A DNA stretch of 64,000 nt, taken from assembly GCA_002813285.1 (NCBI GenBank), contig PHTZ01000001.1, positions 62,001-126,000 of the forward strand. The letters run 5' to 3'. The stretch is from Flavobacteriaceae bacterium MAR_2009_75 (lineage in GTDB: Bacteria; Bacteroidota; Bacteroidia; Flavobacteriales; Flavobacteriaceae). Below the pieces are notes generated by a model. The model was given only the letters and a program-made list of their open reading frames with translations, was not told the DNA's origin and ran no database searches. Below, piece after piece: positions 52,858-62,440 of the stretch. Each line of letters opens with the position of its first letter. The stretch's first letter is position 1. The position numbers were made by a program, and so were the translations under genes.

Positions 52858-52940
52858 TTTTGGTCTACTATTTATTTACAATTTGTCAGGATAAACGACG
52901 TCATATTAAAACTCACCATTTATCCTTCGAAAAAACTGAA

Positions 52941-53726
52941 TTAATTATTACTGAAATATCCTTTCATAATTCCACGCTGGGAATCTCTGATGAACTGAAG
53001 AATCTCATCCCTTTCCGGAGTAGCTTCCATTTCAGCCTCTATAATTTGTGTTGCCTGCGAATTGTTATAATGCCTTTGATAAAGAATGCGATATATATTC
53101 TGTATTTCTCGTATTTTTTCAGATTGAAAACCACGTCTACGAAGCCCTACCGAGTTAATACCAACGTATGAGAGTGGCTCACGAGCCGCCTTTACGAAAG
53201 GAGGAACATCTTTTCTCACCAACGAACCACCGGTAACAAAAGCATGCTGCCCTACCGAAACAAATTGATGCACGGCTACAAGACCGGCTAAAATAACATT
53301 GTCGCCAATGGTTACGTGCCCGGCCAGCGTTGAATTGTTCGAAAATATACAATTGTCACCGACTAAACAGTCATGGGCTACATGACAATAGGCCATTATC
53401 AAGCAGTTTTTACCGATAACAGTCTTATTTCGGTCAGAGGTACCTTTGTGAATCGTTGCACATTCACGAATGGTAGTACCATCACCAATGCTAACCGTGG
53501 TATCTTCACCATTGTATTTTAAATCTTGGGGAGGTGCTGAAATTACGGCTCCGGGAAAAATATTACAATTCTTACCAATACGGGCGCCCTCCATAATGGT
53601 TACATTAGACCCGATCCAAGTACCATCGCCAATAGTAACATTATTGTGTATGGTCGTAAACGGCTCTACCACCACATTTTTGGCAATTTTCGCTCCTGGA
53701 TGAATGTAGGCAAGGGGTTGGTTCAT
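52941..53726 (-). CDS. lpxA: UDP-N-acetylglucosamine acyltransferase
   Basis: A 261-residue beta-helix enzyme that makes the first lipid A intermediate. Hexapeptide coils fill 5-190; the catalytic His lies in CHVAHDCLVGDN, and TIHKGTSDRNKTVIG and GLRRRGF are family marks. It lies 1 base downstream of the lpxC-fabZ fusion. Confidence 0.96.
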   Translation of the reverse strand: MNQPLAYIHPGAKIAKNVVVEPFTTIHNNVTIGDGTWIGSNVTIMEGARIGKNCNIFPGAVISAPPQDLKYNGEDTTVSIGDGTTIRECATIHKGTSDRNKTVIGKNCLIMAYCHVAHDCLVGDNCIFSNNSTLAGHVTIGDNVILAGLVAVHQFVSVGQHAFVTGGSLVRKDVPPFVKAAREPLSYVGINSVGLRRRGFQSEKIREIQNIYRILYQRHYNNSQATQIIEAEMEATPERDEILQFIRDSQRGIMKGYFSNN

Positions 53727-53727
53727 A

Positions 53728-55113
53728 CTATTTGTTTTTTACAATTTGGGCCATTAATTCTGCCTCACAAACCAATTTATTATTGGCATACGCATAAGCC
53801 TGCATATGACAAATTCCTCTTCGAATAGGAGATATCAAACTGCATTGAAAAATTAAAGTATCACCCGGAAGCACCTTTTGCTTGAACTTTACATTATCTA
53901 TTTTCATGAAGAAAGTAAGGTAATTTTCGGGGTCTGGTACCGTACTCAAAACTAAAATACCGCCAGTTTGCGCCATAGCCTCTACTTGCAATACTCCGGG
54001 CATTACAGGAGCTCCAGGAAAGTGACCTACAAAAAAAGGCTCGTTCATAGTAACGTTCTTCATACCTACTACGTGGTTATCGGAAAGTTCTATAATACGA
54101 TCGATCAATAAGAAGGGTGGTCGATGGGGCAACATAGCCATTATTTGGTGAATATCCATCAACGGTGGCTGGTCCAAATCATATTTTGGGACGCGGTTGC
54201 GCTTTTCGACCTTAATTATCTTCGCTAATTTCTTAGCAAACTGGGTGTTGACGTAATGCCCAGGCTTATTTGCTATTATTTTACCTCGAATTCGAGTGCC
54301 AGCAAGAGCTAAATCGCCTATAACATCCAATAATTTATGTCTTGCAGCTTCATTCGGCTGATGTAATGTAAGATTATCTAAAATACCATTAGGCTTTACC
54401 GAAAGCTTCTTTTTATCAAAGGCTTTTTCGAGCTTCTCCATAGTCTCTTCGGAAATTTCCTTATCGACATAAACTATGGCATTATTGAGATCCCCACCTT
54501 TTATAAGTCCGTTTTCTAACAACATTTCCAGCTCGTGAAGAAAACTAAAGGTTCTAGCATCGGCAATTTCCTCTTTAAAGTCTGAAAGTCTTTCAAGAGT
54601 TGCATTCTGGGTACCCAGGACTTTGGTGCCAAAATCGACCATCGTAGTTACTTGGTAGCTATCTGATGGTATTACGGTAATCTCGCTACCTGTGGCCTCA
54701 TCCTTATAAGAAATAACATCTTTTACACTATATTCTTCTCGCTCAGCCTCTTGCTCTTCAGTACCAACGGTCTCAAGGGCTTCAACAAAGAATTTTGCCG
54801 AACCATCCATAATTGGTGGTTCCGGAGCATCTAGTTCAATTAGAACATTGTCGATTTCCATGCCTACCAATGCGGCCAGCACATGTTCTGAAGTTTGAAT
54901 TTTAACCCCTCTTTTCTCAAGGTTCGTTCCTCTCTGTGTGTTTACCACGTAGTTGGAATCGGCCTCGACTATAGGTTCACCTTCTAGGTCAACTCTTTTA
55001 AATGCGTATCCGTGATTTTCTGGCGCCGGTAAAAACTTCATGGTCACCTCGGCTCCCGTATGAAGTCCGACACCTTTAAGAATCACCTCTTTTTTAATGG
55101 TTCTCTGTTTCAT
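53728..55113 (-). CDS. lpxC/fabZ: UDP-3-O-acyl-N-acetylglucosamine deacetylase / 3-hydroxyacyl-ACP dehydratase fusion
   Basis: A 461-residue fusion typical of Bacteroidota. The LpxC part (1-300) has zinc ligands H77 in [10 protein letters not shown]259 and D263 in [10 protein letters not shown], and the [17 protein letters not shown] block. The FabZ part (about 315-461) has catalytic H330 in [11 protein letters not shown] and E378 in [11 protein letters not shown]. The frame extends to 55212, but ATG 55113 gives the standard LpxC start; it overlaps the end of lpxD by 20 bases. Confidence 0.97.
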   Translation of the reverse strand: MKQRTIKKEVILKGVGLHTGAEVTMKFLPAPENHGYAFKRVDLEGEPIVEADSNYVVNTQRGTNLEKRGVKIQTSEHVLAALVGMEIDNVLIELDAPEPPIMDGSAKFFVEALETVGTEEQEAEREEYSVKDVISYKDEATGSEITVIPSDSYQVTTMVDFGTKVLGTQNATLERLSDFKEEIADARTFSFLHELEMLLENGLIKGGDLNNAIVYVDKEISEETMEKLEKAFDKKKLSVKPNGILDNLTLHQPNEAARHKLLDVIGDLALAGTRIRGKIIANKPGHYVNTQFAKKLAKIIKVEKRNRVPKYDLDQPPLMDIHQIMAMLPHRPPFLLIDRIIELSDNHVVGMKNVTMNEPFFVGHFPGAPVMPGVLQVEAMAQTGGILVLSTVPDPENYLTFFMKIDNVKFKQKVLPGDTLIFQCSLISPIRRGICHMQAYAYANNKLVCEAELMAQIVKNK

Positions 55114-56143
55114 TCTTGTATTGCTCGCTGTATTTTTTTTCCAGTTCGTCAATTCTATTCGAAAATTTTGGTAAATTTTTAAAGTAGACGTATGACTTGT
55201 TATAATCGCCATAGTTCAAAGCAGGAGACCCCTGTAAGGTTTCATTATTCTGAACATTTCTACCGATACCCGATTGGGCTTGAATTTTCACATTATCGCC
55301 TATGGTTATATGACCGACTATACCGACTTGCCCACCAATCATACAATGTTTACCGATTTTAGTAGATCCGGCAATACCTGTTTGAGCAGCAATTACGGTA
55401 TGTTCGCCAATTTCAACATTATGGGCTATCTGTATCTGATTGTCTAATTTGACCCCTTTACGCAAGATAGTAGAACCCAAGGTAGCACGGTCTATAGTGG
55501 TACCGGCACCAACATCAACATTATCTTCTAAAATGACATTGCCCGTTTGGGGTACTTTTTGAAATTCACCCTCTTTATTCGGGCTAAACCCAAAACCATC
55601 GGCACCAATAATTACGCCACTGTGAATAACACAGTTTTTACCGATTACGGATTCTGAATATATTTTGGCCCCAGCAAAAATTGTAACATTGTCCGCGATT
55701 TTTACGTTATCACCTATATATACATTGGGATAAATCTTTACATTGTCGCCAATAGTAATGTTATTACCCAAATAAGCAAATGCGCCTAAATAAAAACCCT
55801 CACCATAAACTGTGCTATCAGATAAAAAAACAGGCTCTTCTATACCTGTTTTATTATTCTTTACCTGATTATAGAACTCCAACACTTTTGAAAAAGCTTC
55901 GTAAGCATCGTTCACTTTAATAAGTGTCGTATCAAGTTCTTGTTCAGGCACAAAATCTTTATTTACAATGGTGATGGATGCCTTTGTAGTATAGATATGG
56001 GATGTATATTTGGGATTTGCCAAGAAGGTTAAAGAACCCTTTTCCCCTTCTTCTATTTTAGCGAGCTTATGAACGGCTATCTCTGGATTTCCCTCGAGTT
56101 CGCCCTCTAAAATTCCCGCAATTTGACCTGCCGTGAATACCAT
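55094..56143 (-). CDS. lpxD: UDP-3-O-acylglucosamine N-acyltransferase
   Basis: A 349-residue beta-helix enzyme adding the second acyl chain in lipid A. The N-terminal domain (1-105, with [18 protein letters not shown]) precedes hexapeptide coils; [10 protein letters not shown] and the catalytic His in [12 protein letters not shown] are present, with a C-terminal helix. ATG 56143 is the normal start; the frame runs up to a TTG at 56170. It overlaps lpxC/fabZ by 20 bases. Confidence 0.95.
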   Translation of the reverse strand: MVFTAGQIAGILEGELEGNPEIAVHKLAKIEEGEKGSLTFLANPKYTSHIYTTKASITIVNKDFVPEQELDTTLIKVNDAYEAFSKVLEFYNQVKNNKTGIEEPVFLSDSTVYGEGFYLGAFAYLGNNITIGDNVKIYPNVYIGDNVKIADNVTIFAGAKIYSESVIGKNCVIHSGVIIGADGFGFSPNKEGEFQKVPQTGNVILEDNVDVGAGTTIDRATLGSTILRKGVKLDNQIQIAHNVEIGEHTVIAAQTGIAGSTKIGKHCMIGGQVGIVGHITIGDNVKIQAQSGIGRNVQNNETLQGSPALNYGDYNKSYVYFKNLPKFSNRIDELEKKYSEQYKNETENH

Positions 56144-56166
56144 GGGCACAAAAGTAAGAAAAATTG

Positions 56167-57414
56167 TCAAACAGAATCTTTGGGGTAACAGATATAATAT
56201 TTGGTTACTGTATTTGACAGTGCTTTAAGATTTAATTGATCGGAAGCTTTGGCAACATCTATCAATTTGCCGTTCTTTTTTAAGATGTTGATATGTTGCC
56301 TATTTTGATTATATGCCCTGTTCTCTATTTCACCGCTAAAAACAAAATATGAAGCTTCATGGTCAGAAAGAGAATAGTTCGCTTTCACCTCTTTTAAATA
56401 TTTTTCGAACTTTGCTTTCTCGATTGGCTTGTTTTTCAATTTGACTTTCAACAACTTTCGGTTCAAAAGCATTTCGGAAAGATTTGACAATACGAAATCG
56501 TCATTTTTACGCCAGGTTTTAATAGCTGAGAGAATATCTATATCATCTAACTGGGCAAAAGTATCAAGCACATTTTTGTCAAAATCCTCTCTTACTATCC
56601 TATTTTTCATGAAAAAACGCAAAGGTTCGCTGCAAACCTGTAATTGCTCATCATCAAGAATTTCTTTGGCCCGTTTTAGTACCCGAATCAGTAATTGCTC
56701 GGCAACAATACCCGTTTTATGAAGATAAACCTGCCAATACATGAACCTTCGAGCAATTAAAAACTTCTCTACCGAATAAATGGCCTTTTCTTCAACGACC
56801 AAGTGACCATTAACCACGTTTAGCATAGATATCAATCGCTCTGAATTAATATTACCTTCGGCAACTCCTGTGTAAAAACTATCTCGCTTTAAATAATCTA
56901 ACCGATCCATATCCAACTGGCTAGAAACCAACTGAACTAGAAATGGCTTTTGATGTTGGCCCTTAAATATGGAAATCGCGGTAGTTAAACTTCCGTTAAA
57001 AGTACGGTTCAAGGTTTCCATAAACAGAAGCGAAATATGCTCGTGATTCGTACTTTCTACAATACTATGCTCCATGGCATGAGAAAATGGGCCGTGCCCT
57101 ATATCGTGCAATAAAATGGCACAGAATAAGCCGTTTTCTTCATCCTTAGTGATCTCAACACCTTTAAAACGTAAAACTTGCACCGCTTTTTGCATGAGAT
57201 GCATACTGCCGAGCGCATGATGAAAACGCGTGTGATGCGCCCCAGGGTACACCAAATAAGATAATCCCATTTGCGAAATTCTTCGCAACCTTTGAAAGTA
57301 GGGGTGCGCTATAAGGTCAAATACAAGAGGACTGGGAATAGTTATAAATCCGTAAATTGGATCATTAAAGATTTTTAACTTTTTTGATGTTGTCAAAGTG
57401 AATTGGTTTACCAT
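56167..57414 (-). CDS. HD-domain phosphohydrolase (dGTPase-like)
   Basis: A 415-residue protein with an HD domain: conserved [12 protein letters not shown] (H65/H66), [17 protein letters not shown] (H103-D104) and [13 protein letters not shown] as the last ligand block. It is of the bacterial YdhJ/SAMHD1-like group, which hydrolyses deoxynucleoside triphosphates or related phosphates. It is directly upstream of lpxD (23 bases) and leads the lipid A cluster. The C-terminal region is helical. Substrate unproven. Confidence 0.9.
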   Translation of the reverse strand: MVNQFTLTTSKKLKIFNDPIYGFITIPSPLVFDLIAHPYFQRLRRISQMGLSYLVYPGAHHTRFHHALGSMHLMQKAVQVLRFKGVEITKDEENGLFCAILLHDIGHGPFSHAMEHSIVESTNHEHISLLFMETLNRTFNGSLTTAISIFKGQHQKPFLVQLVSSQLDMDRLDYLKRDSFYTGVAEGNINSERLISMLNVVNGHLVVEEKAIYSVEKFLIARRFMYWQVYLHKTGIVAEQLLIRVLKRAKEILDDEQLQVCSEPLRFFMKNRIVREDFDKNVLDTFAQLDDIDILSAIKTWRKNDDFVLSNLSEMLLNRKLLKVKLKNKPIEKAKFEKYLKEVKANYSLSDHEASYFVFSGEIENRAYNQNRQHINILKKNGKLIDVAKASDQLNLKALSNTVTKYYICYPKDSV

Positions 57415-57556
57415 ATTGAAGAACCAAAGTTAACCAAAAGTGCTGCGAATAGACTGAAAGAAGAGGCATTTTCAAGATTTCACGTGAGTTTGATCTAATC
57501 TTATATCTCAAAGCGTAAATAATATCAGAGCCTAACTAATAATTGAAAAGAACTGA

Positions 57557-59098
57557 ATGAATAAAATTTCCATTCTATGGGTAGATGATGAAATAGACCT
57601 ATTAAAACCTCATATTATATTTTTAGAAGGTAAGAACTACCACGTAATTACATGCAAAAGTGGTCAAGAAGCCCTCGAAGAACTACAAAACACCAGCGTT
57701 GACATCGTTTTTTTAGACGAAAATATGCCGGGTATATCAGGTCTCGAAACATTAAATGAAATTAAGGTTATAGATTCTTCGCTCCCAGTAGTAATGATAA
57801 CTAAAAGTGAAGAGGAATTCATTATGGAAGAGGCCATCGGTTCAAAAATAGCTGATTATCTCATTAAACCGGTAAACCCGCATCAAATACTTCTCTCTCT
57901 TAAAAAGAACCTCGATCATTCCCGTTTGGTTTCAGAAAAAACCACGGCAAATTATCAGCAAGAATTTCGTAAAATCGCCATGGACTTGTCTATGGTCAAT
58001 TCAATTGAAGATTGGATAGAATTATACAAAAAGCTGATTTATTGGGAGATGCGTCTTGAAGATATTGAAGACAATAGTATGTTTGAAATATTAGAGTCAC
58101 AAAAAACCGAAGCAAATAATCATTTCGGGAAGTTTGTAGATCGAAACTACATCGATTGGTTCAATGGTGATGGCCCGGTGATGTCACACACTTTATTCAA
58201 AGAATGGATACAACCTGAAATAGAAGACACACCTACTTTATTGGTGGTCATTGACAATTTAAGATATGACCAATGGTACGCTTTTGAAGACACGGTTAGC
58301 TCTTTCTATAAGAAAAATAAAGAAGATTCATACTTAAGTATTCTACCTACAGCTACTCAGTACGCGCGTAATTCTATATTCTCAGGATTAACACCTCTGG
58401 ATATGGAAAAAAAATATCCCCAATGGTGGAAGAACGATACCGACGAAGGAGGCAAAAACCTTCATGAAGCTGATTTTTTAGGAACTCAAATAAAACGCCT
58501 AGGTCTAGACCTTAAATGGGAGTATCACAAAATCAGTAGCTTAAAGCAGGGGAAACACCTTTCTCAAAACTTTAAATCACAAAAGGACAATGACCTAACG
58601 GTAATTGTTTACAATTTTGTTGATATGCTATCCCATTCAAAAACCGAAATGGAAGTAATAAAAGAACTGGCCGGCAATGACAAAGCATATCGTTCATTGA
58701 CCCAAAGCTGGTTTAAAAATTCTCCACTTCTAGAGATTATTCAGCAAGCCCAGCAATTGGGCATGAAATTGATTATTACTACTGACCATGGCACAATCAA
58801 TGTAAAACAGCCTTCTCGGGTAATTGGTGATAAAGAAACAAGTTTAAATCTTCGCTACAAAACAGGTCGCAGTTTAACTTTTGAAGAAAAGGAGGTACTG
58901 GCGGCAAAAGATCCCGAAAAAATTCATCTGCCTCGCATAAATGTCAGCAGCTCATTTATTTTCGCAAAGAATGATCTGTTTTTTGCATACCCCAATAATT
59001 ACAACCATTATGTTAGTTACTATCGAAACACCTACCAGCACGGGGGGGTTTCCTTAGAAGAAATGATTATTCCGTTTGTTGTACTTTCACCCAAATAA
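57557..59098 (+). CDS. porX: T9SS response regulator PorX with PglZ domain
   Basis: A 513-residue protein. Receiver (1-120): phospho-acceptor D54 in VFLDENMPG and K104 in LIKPVNP. A helical linker joins the PglZ (alkaline phosphatase-like) domain (about 200-513) with metal ligands in LLVVIDNLRYDQW, TATQYARNS, YNFVDMLSHSK, IITTDHGTI and YQHGG. This order is specific to PorX, regulator of type IX secretion with the PorY kinase. The next gene, tsaE, starts 13 bases after the stop. Confidence 0.95.
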   Translation: MNKISILWVDDEIDLLKPHIIFLEGKNYHVITCKSGQEALEELQNTSVDIVFLDENMPGISGLETLNEIKVIDSSLPVVMITKSEEEFIMEEAIGSKIADYLIKPVNPHQILLSLKKNLDHSRLVSEKTTANYQQEFRKIAMDLSMVNSIEDWIELYKKLIYWEMRLEDIEDNSMFEILESQKTEANNHFGKFVDRNYIDWFNGDGPVMSHTLFKEWIQPEIEDTPTLLVVIDNLRYDQWYAFEDTVSSFYKKNKEDSYLSILPTATQYARNSIFSGLTPLDMEKKYPQWWKNDTDEGGKNLHEADFLGTQIKRLGLDLKWEYHKISSLKQGKHLSQNFKSQKDNDLTVIVYNFVDMLSHSKTEMEVIKELAGNDKAYRSLTQSWFKNSPLLEIIQQAQQLGMKLIITTDHGTINVKQPSRVIGDKETSLNLRYKTGRSLTFEEKEVLAAKDPEKIHLPRINVSSSFIFAKNDLFFAYPNNYNHYVSYYRNTYQHGGVSLEEMIIPFVVLSPK

Positions 59099-59111
59099 TT
59101 ATGGTATTTCT

Positions 59112-59522
59112 ATGGATGTAATTTATAAAGAGACCCAATTATCAAACATTGCCCGTCAACTCTTGAACGAATCAAAATCAAAGACACTGACCTTCTTTGC
59201 ACCTATGGGCGCCGGCAAAACTACTTTAATCAAAAGCCTTGTGAAAGAATTAGGCGCACTAGATACTGGCAACAGCCCTACTTTCGGCATTGTTAATGAG
59301 TATCACAATGAGAATGATGTACTATTGGCCTACCATTTTGATTTTTATCGACTTAACGATGAAATGGAAGCTTTGGATATGGGGTTAGAAGATTATCTAA
59401 ATAAAGACTGTTATATCTTCATCGAGTGGCCTGAAAAAATAGAGAATCTCATACCATCTGATTGTCAGAAAGTTACTATCGAAGTTGTAGATTCCGACAC
59501 AAGAAAAATTAGACTAGTGTAA
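59112..59522 (+). CDS. tsaE: tRNA threonylcarbamoyladenosine biosynthesis ATPase
   Basis: A 136-residue P-loop ATPase that works with TsaB and TsaD in making t6A at tRNA position 37. Walker A GAGKTTLIKS, SPTFGIVNEYH, YHFDFYRL and FIEWPEKI are intact. The open frame runs back to a TTG at 59076 inside porX, but ATG 59112 fits the family start and directly follows the porX stop. Confidence 0.95.
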   Translation: MDVIYKETQLSNIARQLLNESKSKTLTFFAPMGAGKTTLIKSLVKELGALDTGNSPTFGIVNEYHNENDVLLAYHFDFYRLNDEMEALDMGLEDYLNKDCYIFIEWPEKIENLIPSDCQKVTIEVVDSDTRKIRLV

Positions 59523-59674
59523 TAAAACTTAAATTTTCATTCACTGCAAGCCGACGTAGCGTTAGCGTTAGTTTTTTATTGTTTTGAGTTCGTTAAAATC
59601 GATGAAATGTTAAATTTTATCGATTAAGTGTCATTTTTTCAGGATAAATAACATTTTATAAGTGGTTTTTTTCC

Positions 59675-59682
59675 TACTTTTG
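59675..59682 (+). promoter_or_regulatory. -7 box TACTTTTG of the small lipoprotein gene
   Basis: A full match to TAnnTTTG, 43 bases before the ATG of the 47-residue lipoprotein. No clear -33 TTG. Confidence 0.45.
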
Positions 59683-59724
59683 AAATGTTGAACTTTAATT
59701 ATAAAACCAAAAAAACCCTCGAAA

Positions 59725-59868
59725 ATGAAAAAATTCGTATTTGGCCTTTTGGCATGTGTAACCTTGTTAGCCGTATCTTGTGAAACCAGTTCTACTGCTG
59801 AAGATGATAGTATTTATGACACCCACAGTGTAGACAAAATGGAAGCTTCTAGACAGGTTAGAGCTTAG
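59725..59868 (+). CDS. 47-residue lipoprotein of unknown function
   Basis: A very short gene, MKKFVFGLLACVTLLAVSC followed by a polar tail. The lipobox ends at Cys19, leaving a mature part of about 29 residues (ETSSTAEDDSIYDTHSVD...), ending in SRQVRA. Start and end are clear: a -7 box lies upstream and a strong terminator 27 bases downstream. No family recognised. The leader-plus-tail form fits a membrane-anchored peptide, for instance a regulator or a stabiliser. Confidence 0.75.
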   Translation: MKKFVFGLLACVTLLAVSCETSSTAEDDSIYDTHSVDKMEASRQVRA

Positions 59869-59895
59869 TCTTATACAGGCTAATAAATAATATTT

Positions 59896-59927
59896 AAGCG
59901 GAACATTCTTAATGTTCCGCTTTTTTT
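59896..59927 (+). terminator. intrinsic terminator after the small lipoprotein gene
   Basis: A perfect 12-bp stem (AAGCGGAACATT and complement) with a 3-base loop, followed by an unbroken run of T residues. Confidence 0.92.
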
Positions 59928-59976
59928 ATAATATTTTTCTTTTTTTGTAGTTACGTATTTAAGTTATCTACATAGA

Positions 59977-60627
59977 ATGAATGAAAAGAAATTGATAAAA
60001 AAGAAATTGATTGTCGAAGGTGTTCTTGCCCTTCTGATTGCAGTCTCCCCTATTCTTTTTTACACCTACAAATATCTTCCACACGACCCAAAAAGTACTA
60101 TCAGCATTTTTTGGATTGAGTTTTCAAATAATGGATATAGTGATATTTCGATGGCGTTCTATTTCTATTTAAGTAAATTAATTCCCTTGTTCTTGCTCAC
60201 GCTATGGTTTTTAACCAATCGAAATTGGTGGTATCATGCTATTTTAATTCCGATAGCCATGTATAGTTTTCAACTTTATAGTGTTTTTAGTGATGACACG
60301 AAAAAAATTGATGAAAATGAACTGTTGTACCTTTTAGCCGTTTGCATGATTGTTATTCCGGTAGTTTATTTAATTAGGGTGAGATTATTCGATAAATATG
60401 TTCATGGAATCGACCTAAAAGCCATGGAAGCTGAATTACAAGAGCTAAAGCAAAAGCAGGCTAAGGGTAAAGAAGATAAAATACATCTAAATAAGTATGA
60501 AAGTGAGGATACCATTATACCTTCTATTTCAGAAGAAATTGATGAAAAACTATCTACCCATAATTTAAGTTCTAAACTCAAGAATTTCCAGGTTCAGCTA
60601 AGTCATTGGTTTCACTTGAAGTCTTAG
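59977..60627 (+). CDS. membrane protein with C-terminal coiled coil
   Basis: A 216-residue protein with four membrane helices (about 11-30, 63-83, 85-103, 116-134), then a charged, helical C-terminal region (about 145-215) including LKAMEAELQELKQKQ, likely a coiled coil. No family recognised. Loop NRNWWYH is basic and aromatic. The gene sits alone between the small lipoprotein and alanine dehydrogenase genes. Confidence 0.78.
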   Translation: MNEKKLIKKKLIVEGVLALLIAVSPILFYTYKYLPHDPKSTISIFWIEFSNNGYSDISMAFYFYLSKLIPLFLLTLWFLTNRNWWYHAILIPIAMYSFQLYSVFSDDTKKIDENELLYLLAVCMIVIPVVYLIRVRLFDKYVHGIDLKAMEAELQELKQKQAKGKEDKIHLNKYESEDTIIPSISEEIDEKLSTHNLSSKLKNFQVQLSHWFHLKS

Positions 60628-60735
60628 TACAAGTCTCAACCAGACGCTACATCTAACTTTCGTTTTCCTTTTAAATTTCACAAAATGTCGTATTTTTACT
60701 GTTAATCGAAACCATTGCGATTTGTAGCACTAACT

Positions 60736-61935
60736 ATGAACCAACCATCCTCACCGTTTAGCAAGCAACAATTACTTCCTCAAGAAGAAACTTTAGAAGT
60801 GCTACGTCAAAAAAGAGAATTATACATCGGCATACCTAAGGAAAACCAATATCAAGAACAACGAATTTGTCTTACCCCAGATGCCGTCAATGCCATAACC
60901 TCAAACGGACATAGAGTATTGGTTGAATCAGGCGCTGGTGACGGTGCCGACTATACAGACCTCGATTTTACAAATGCCGGGGCTGAAATCACAAGAGATA
61001 CCAAAAAGGTATTTTCTTGTCCACTTCTTTTGAAAGTAGAACCTCCTACTCTATCAGAGATTGAAATGCTTAACCCCCAAACGACGGTCATTTCAGCTTT
61101 GCAGTTAAAGACTCAAACCAAAGGCTATTTTGAAAAACTGGCGAAAAAACGAGTCACTGCCATTGCCTTCGAGTACATAAGAGATGATGATGGAAAATAC
61201 CCAGCAGTTCGTTCTTTAAGTGAAATTGCCGGTATTTCATCAGTACTCATCGCTTCTGAAATTATGGCGGCAACCAATGATGGAAATGGGTTAATGTTCG
61301 GTAACATTAGTGGCGTGCCACCTGTAGAAGTCGTAATTATTGGTGCTGGAACAGTGGGTGAATTTGCCGCCCGATCAGCAATTGGGTTAGGGGCCAATGT
61401 GAAAATATTCGACAATTCTATTACCAAATTACGTAATATTCAAGCCAACCTTAGACAGACCGTATACACCTCTACTATTCAGCCAAAGAATCTATTGAAA
61501 TCATTAAAACGATGCGATGTAGCAATAGGAGCTACACGCGGTAAAGATAGAACACCGGTCGTTGTATCAAGCAACATGGTCGAGCACATGAAAAAAGGTG
61601 CCGTAATTATCGATGTCAGCATCGATATGGGCGGTTGTTTTGAAACTAGTGAGGTTACCAATCATGCCAAGCCTACGATAGAAAAATTTGGAGTTATACA
61701 TTATGGTGTGCCGAACATTCCTTCGCGCTACCCTAAAACCGCTACCATTTCTATAAGTAATATTTTTACGCCTTATTTATTGGAACTTGGTGAAAATGGA
61801 GGAATGGAAAATTCGTTGAGATTTAATAAAGGTCTTAGAAACGGACTTTACATGTATCATGGAATTTTAACGAATAAATCAGTAGGTGAATGGTTTGACC
61901 TTCAATATAGCGATATTAATTTTTTGATTTTCTAA
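60736..61935 (+). CDS. ald: alanine dehydrogenase
   Basis: A 399-residue NAD-dependent enzyme of the alanine dehydrogenase / transhydrogenase alpha family, interconverting alanine and pyruvate plus ammonia. Substrate site IGIPKENQYQEQRICLTPDAV, the NAD loop VVIIGAGTVGEFAARSA, and DVSIDMGGCFETS are present. The N-terminal extension QPSSPFSKQQLLPQEE is typical of the Bacteroidota form. ATG 60736 is chosen over the TTG at 60715. Confidence 0.92.
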   Translation: MNQPSSPFSKQQLLPQEETLEVLRQKRELYIGIPKENQYQEQRICLTPDAVNAITSNGHRVLVESGAGDGADYTDLDFTNAGAEITRDTKKVFSCPLLLKVEPPTLSEIEMLNPQTTVISALQLKTQTKGYFEKLAKKRVTAIAFEYIRDDDGKYPAVRSLSEIAGISSVLIASEIMAATNDGNGLMFGNISGVPPVEVVIIGAGTVGEFAARSAIGLGANVKIFDNSITKLRNIQANLRQTVYTSTIQPKNLLKSLKRCDVAIGATRGKDRTPVVVSSNMVEHMKKGAVIIDVSIDMGGCFETSEVTNHAKPTIEKFGVIHYGVPNIPSRYPKTATISISNIFTPYLLELGENGGMENSLRFNKGLRNGLYMYHGILTNKSVGEWFDLQYSDINFLIF

Positions 61936-61995
61936 AGTCGCTCACTCCTCTAAAAACTACAATTACTATTTACCTTCAAGTTCTCTAGGTATTTG

Positions 61996-62003
61996 TATTT
62001 TTG
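61996..62003 (+). promoter_or_regulatory. -7 box TATTTTTG upstream of the DUF4258-like gene
   Basis: A full match to TAnnTTTG, 52 bases before the ATG at 62055. No clear -33 TTG. Confidence 0.4.
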
Positions 62004-62054
62004 TGCCCTCAAATAATCTAGGGCATTTTCAGAGCTCTTATCTGTGTTATCTAT

Positions 62055-62435
62055 ATGGCTTTTTTAAAACGTTTAGGGTTTTACCTCGTCGGCTTATCCA
62101 TCGGCATAGTTTTTCTCACCTTTTTTCTTAAAAAAAAGTCTGAGGATACCGGTGCTGAATTTTGCTACTTCCCAAATTGCAGGGCGTTAAAAGACCTACG
62201 ATCAAAACCCATTAGCTTTTCAGACAATGTCAGCCAATTGATGAAAACTAGAAAATTAGACACCTTGGATATTACCCGATTCTTAAAAGAAGGTAACGTT
62301 GATTTTGGGCAAAGTGATACAAAATCCAATCCATGCAAAATATATATCGTAGAGGGAGAATTAAAGAACAATCAAGCCATTTTACAATTTAAAAATTGCC
62401 GGGATAGAGTTGTTCTTGAAGAAATAAACAACTAA
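62055..62435 (+). CDS. membrane-anchored DUF4258-like protein
   Basis: A 126-residue protein: one N-terminal membrane helix (about 7-25) and a soluble domain (about 40-124) ending in KIYIVEGELKNNQAILQFKNCRDRVVLEEI, similar to the DUF4258 fold. Function is unknown. It is convergent with the proline dehydrogenase gene, 5 bases apart. Two or more Cys (FCYFPNC) near the helix might form a disulfide or bind metal if the domain is periplasmic. Confidence 0.75.
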   Translation: MAFLKRLGFYLVGLSIGIVFLTFFLKKKSEDTGAEFCYFPNCRALKDLRSKPISFSDNVSQLMKTRKLDTLDITRFLKEGNVDFGQSDTKSNPCKIYIVEGELKNNQAILQFKNCRDRVVLEEINN

Positions 62436-62440
62436 GATTT

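Noticed and set aside
55114-55212. Longer LpxC-FabZ start at 55212
   Set aside because: The added 33 residues are encoded antisense-free but overlap lpxD deeply and precede the normal LpxC start MKQRTIKK; they look like chance open frame.
59560-59580. Short GCGTTA repeat after tsaE as a terminator or repeat element
   Set aside because: Only a two-copy 6-base repeat with no good stem; not enough to call.
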